Shown here one piece after another: positions 63,541 to 64,000 of a stretch of 64,000 bases of DNA. Source of the DNA: Myxococcales bacterium. GTDB lineage: Bacteria; Myxococcota_A; Polyangia; Polyangiales; Polyangiaceae. The notes beneath the pieces are model-generated. The model was not told where the DNA came from and ran no database searches. It was given only the letters and a program-made list of their open reading frames with translations. Made by a program: the position numbers and the translations under genes. Each line of letters starts with the position of its first letter. The first letter of the stretch is position 1. The DNA lies in the NCBI GenBank assembly GCA_903642325.1, contig CAHJWM010000006.1:1-64000 (forward strand), read 5' to 3'.

Positions 63541-64000
63541 TCATGCACGGGCGGCGTCCGCATTCCCAGCGCCGAGCGATGTTTCGAGCATTGTCGGGCT
63601 CAGCGGCCGCTGGCTGGAAGCGGCACTAGGCACGAAAACGACGAACTGGCTCCCCACTCCAATTTCAGACTCCAGCTCGACGCTGCCTCCGAGCGCCAAT
63701 GACATCTCTCTCACCAGTGACAGGCCGAGACCAGCGCCTTGTGAGGACTGCGCAGGCTCACCTTGAAAGAATGGCTCGAATACCGTTGTGCGCAGGCTCG
63801 CTTCGATACCGGGCCCGGTGTCGCGAACCCGTACCGCACAGCGCTCCGCTGTGGTCGTAACCGCGACCGTGACCTCACCGCGCTCGGTGAACTTGAGCGC
63901 GTTCGAAACCAGGTTCACGAGCACCAGCCGTAGCAGGCGGCAATCGGTTTGGAACGGGGCTGCATCTTCGGCGCCGAGCAAGCGGAGACCCACACCCTTG
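63541..64000 (-). CDS. Histidine kinase C-terminal part, cut by window end
   Basis: The visible 153 codons are the HATPase domain of a sensor kinase; its 5' part lies beyond base 64000. N-box LRLVLVNLVSNALKFT, G1 VRVRDTGPGI, F-box FEPFFQG, G2 GAGLGLSLVREMSLALGG and the last strand GVGSQFVVFVPS are all intact, so this is an active-looking kinase. It ends 222 bp before the degenerate NtrC-type regulator and is probably its partner. The sensor part cannot be described from here. Confidence 0.92.
   Translation of the reverse strand, partial: KGVGLRLLGAEDAAPFQTDCRLLRLVLVNLVSNALKFTERGEVTVAVTTTAERCAVRVRDTGPGIEASLRTTVFEPFFQGEPAQSSQGAGLGLSLVREMSLALGGSVELESEIGVGSQFVVFVPSAASSQRPLSPTMLETSLGAGNADAARA

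Overview
The window looks like chromosomal DNA from a high-GC myxobacterium (Myxococcota, probably Polyangia). I infer this from GC-rich DNA with frequent GTG and TTG starts, a Hanks kinase with the HRDISPHN catalytic loop, proteins that join a zinc ribbon to a membrane anchor, an AgmX/GltJ-type protein, MopE-type metal-binding motifs, Cys-rich lipoproteins, an RpoH-like sigma factor and NtrC-type regulators. I see no insertion sequence, prophage, CRISPR array or plasmid function. Species cannot be set from the sequence alone.

Layout. 0.1-1.1 kb: two small minus-strand genes (a zinc-ribbon/Tudor-like protein and an uncharacterised protein). 1.3-5.6 kb: pepP, then an envelope cassette (predicted outer-membrane protein, Cys-rich secreted protein, lipoprotein, Lgt) with overlapping starts, converging on a lipid-kinase gene. 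6.7-7.7 kb: a two-RRM RNA-binding protein. 7.9-13.5 kb: the rod-shape operon mreB-mreC-mreD-mrdA-rodA. 13.5-19.1 kb (minus): a SWIM/SNF2 ATPase preceded by a homologue of membrane pyrophosphatase that has lost catalytic residues. 19.4-24.1 kb: two divergent ExbB-ExbD-ExbD motor sets around an 0.86-kb gap with a possible decayed gene. 24.2-31.9 kb: a membrane protein, clpA-clpS, a DUF6918-like gene, a Ser/Thr kinase and an NtrC-type regulator. 31.9-37.7 kb: queA-tgt, an MshEN-REC-TPR protein and the AgmX/GltJ-like protein. 37.7-38.1 kb: RNase P RNA with a strong terminator. 38.2-43.0 kb (minus): RpoH-like sigma factor, erpA, a beta-propeller protein and a zinc-ribbon membrane protein. 43.1-45.6 kb: hisF, a protein with an 18-bp tandem repeat, and a TerB-like protein. 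45.6-47.4 kb (minus): a degenerate sensor kinase with a response regulator. 47.5-55.5 kb: a Cys-rich lipoprotein, a START-like secreted protein, an orphan ABC-2 permease with a partner, xerC and a sulfatase-fold membrane enzyme. 55.6-64 kb: tRNA-Val(CAC), a small membrane protein, then minus-strand engB, murJ, recO, a RodZ-like gene, a Tgl/PilF-like lipoprotein, tsaB, a degenerate NtrC-type regulator and a histidine kinase cut by the window end.

How it fits together. Much of the region serves envelope growth and surface machinery: MreBCD/PBP2/RodA, MurJ and a RodZ-like protein for wall elongation; Lgt and several lipoproteins; two proton-driven Exb motors; Tgl/PilF-like and GltJ-like proteins pointing to pili or gliding. 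Around these are housekeeping genes (clpAS, queA-tgt, rnpB, erpA, hisF, recO, xerC, tsaB, engB) and many regulators. The most unusual element is a set of homologues that keep a family fold but have lost its chemistry: the pyrophosphatase-like protein at 16.9-19.1 kb, the NtrC-type regulator at 62-63.3 kb and the tandem sensor kinase at 46.0-47.4 kb. No single new multi-gene system is proven; the pyrophosphatase-like protein is the best candidate for new biology.
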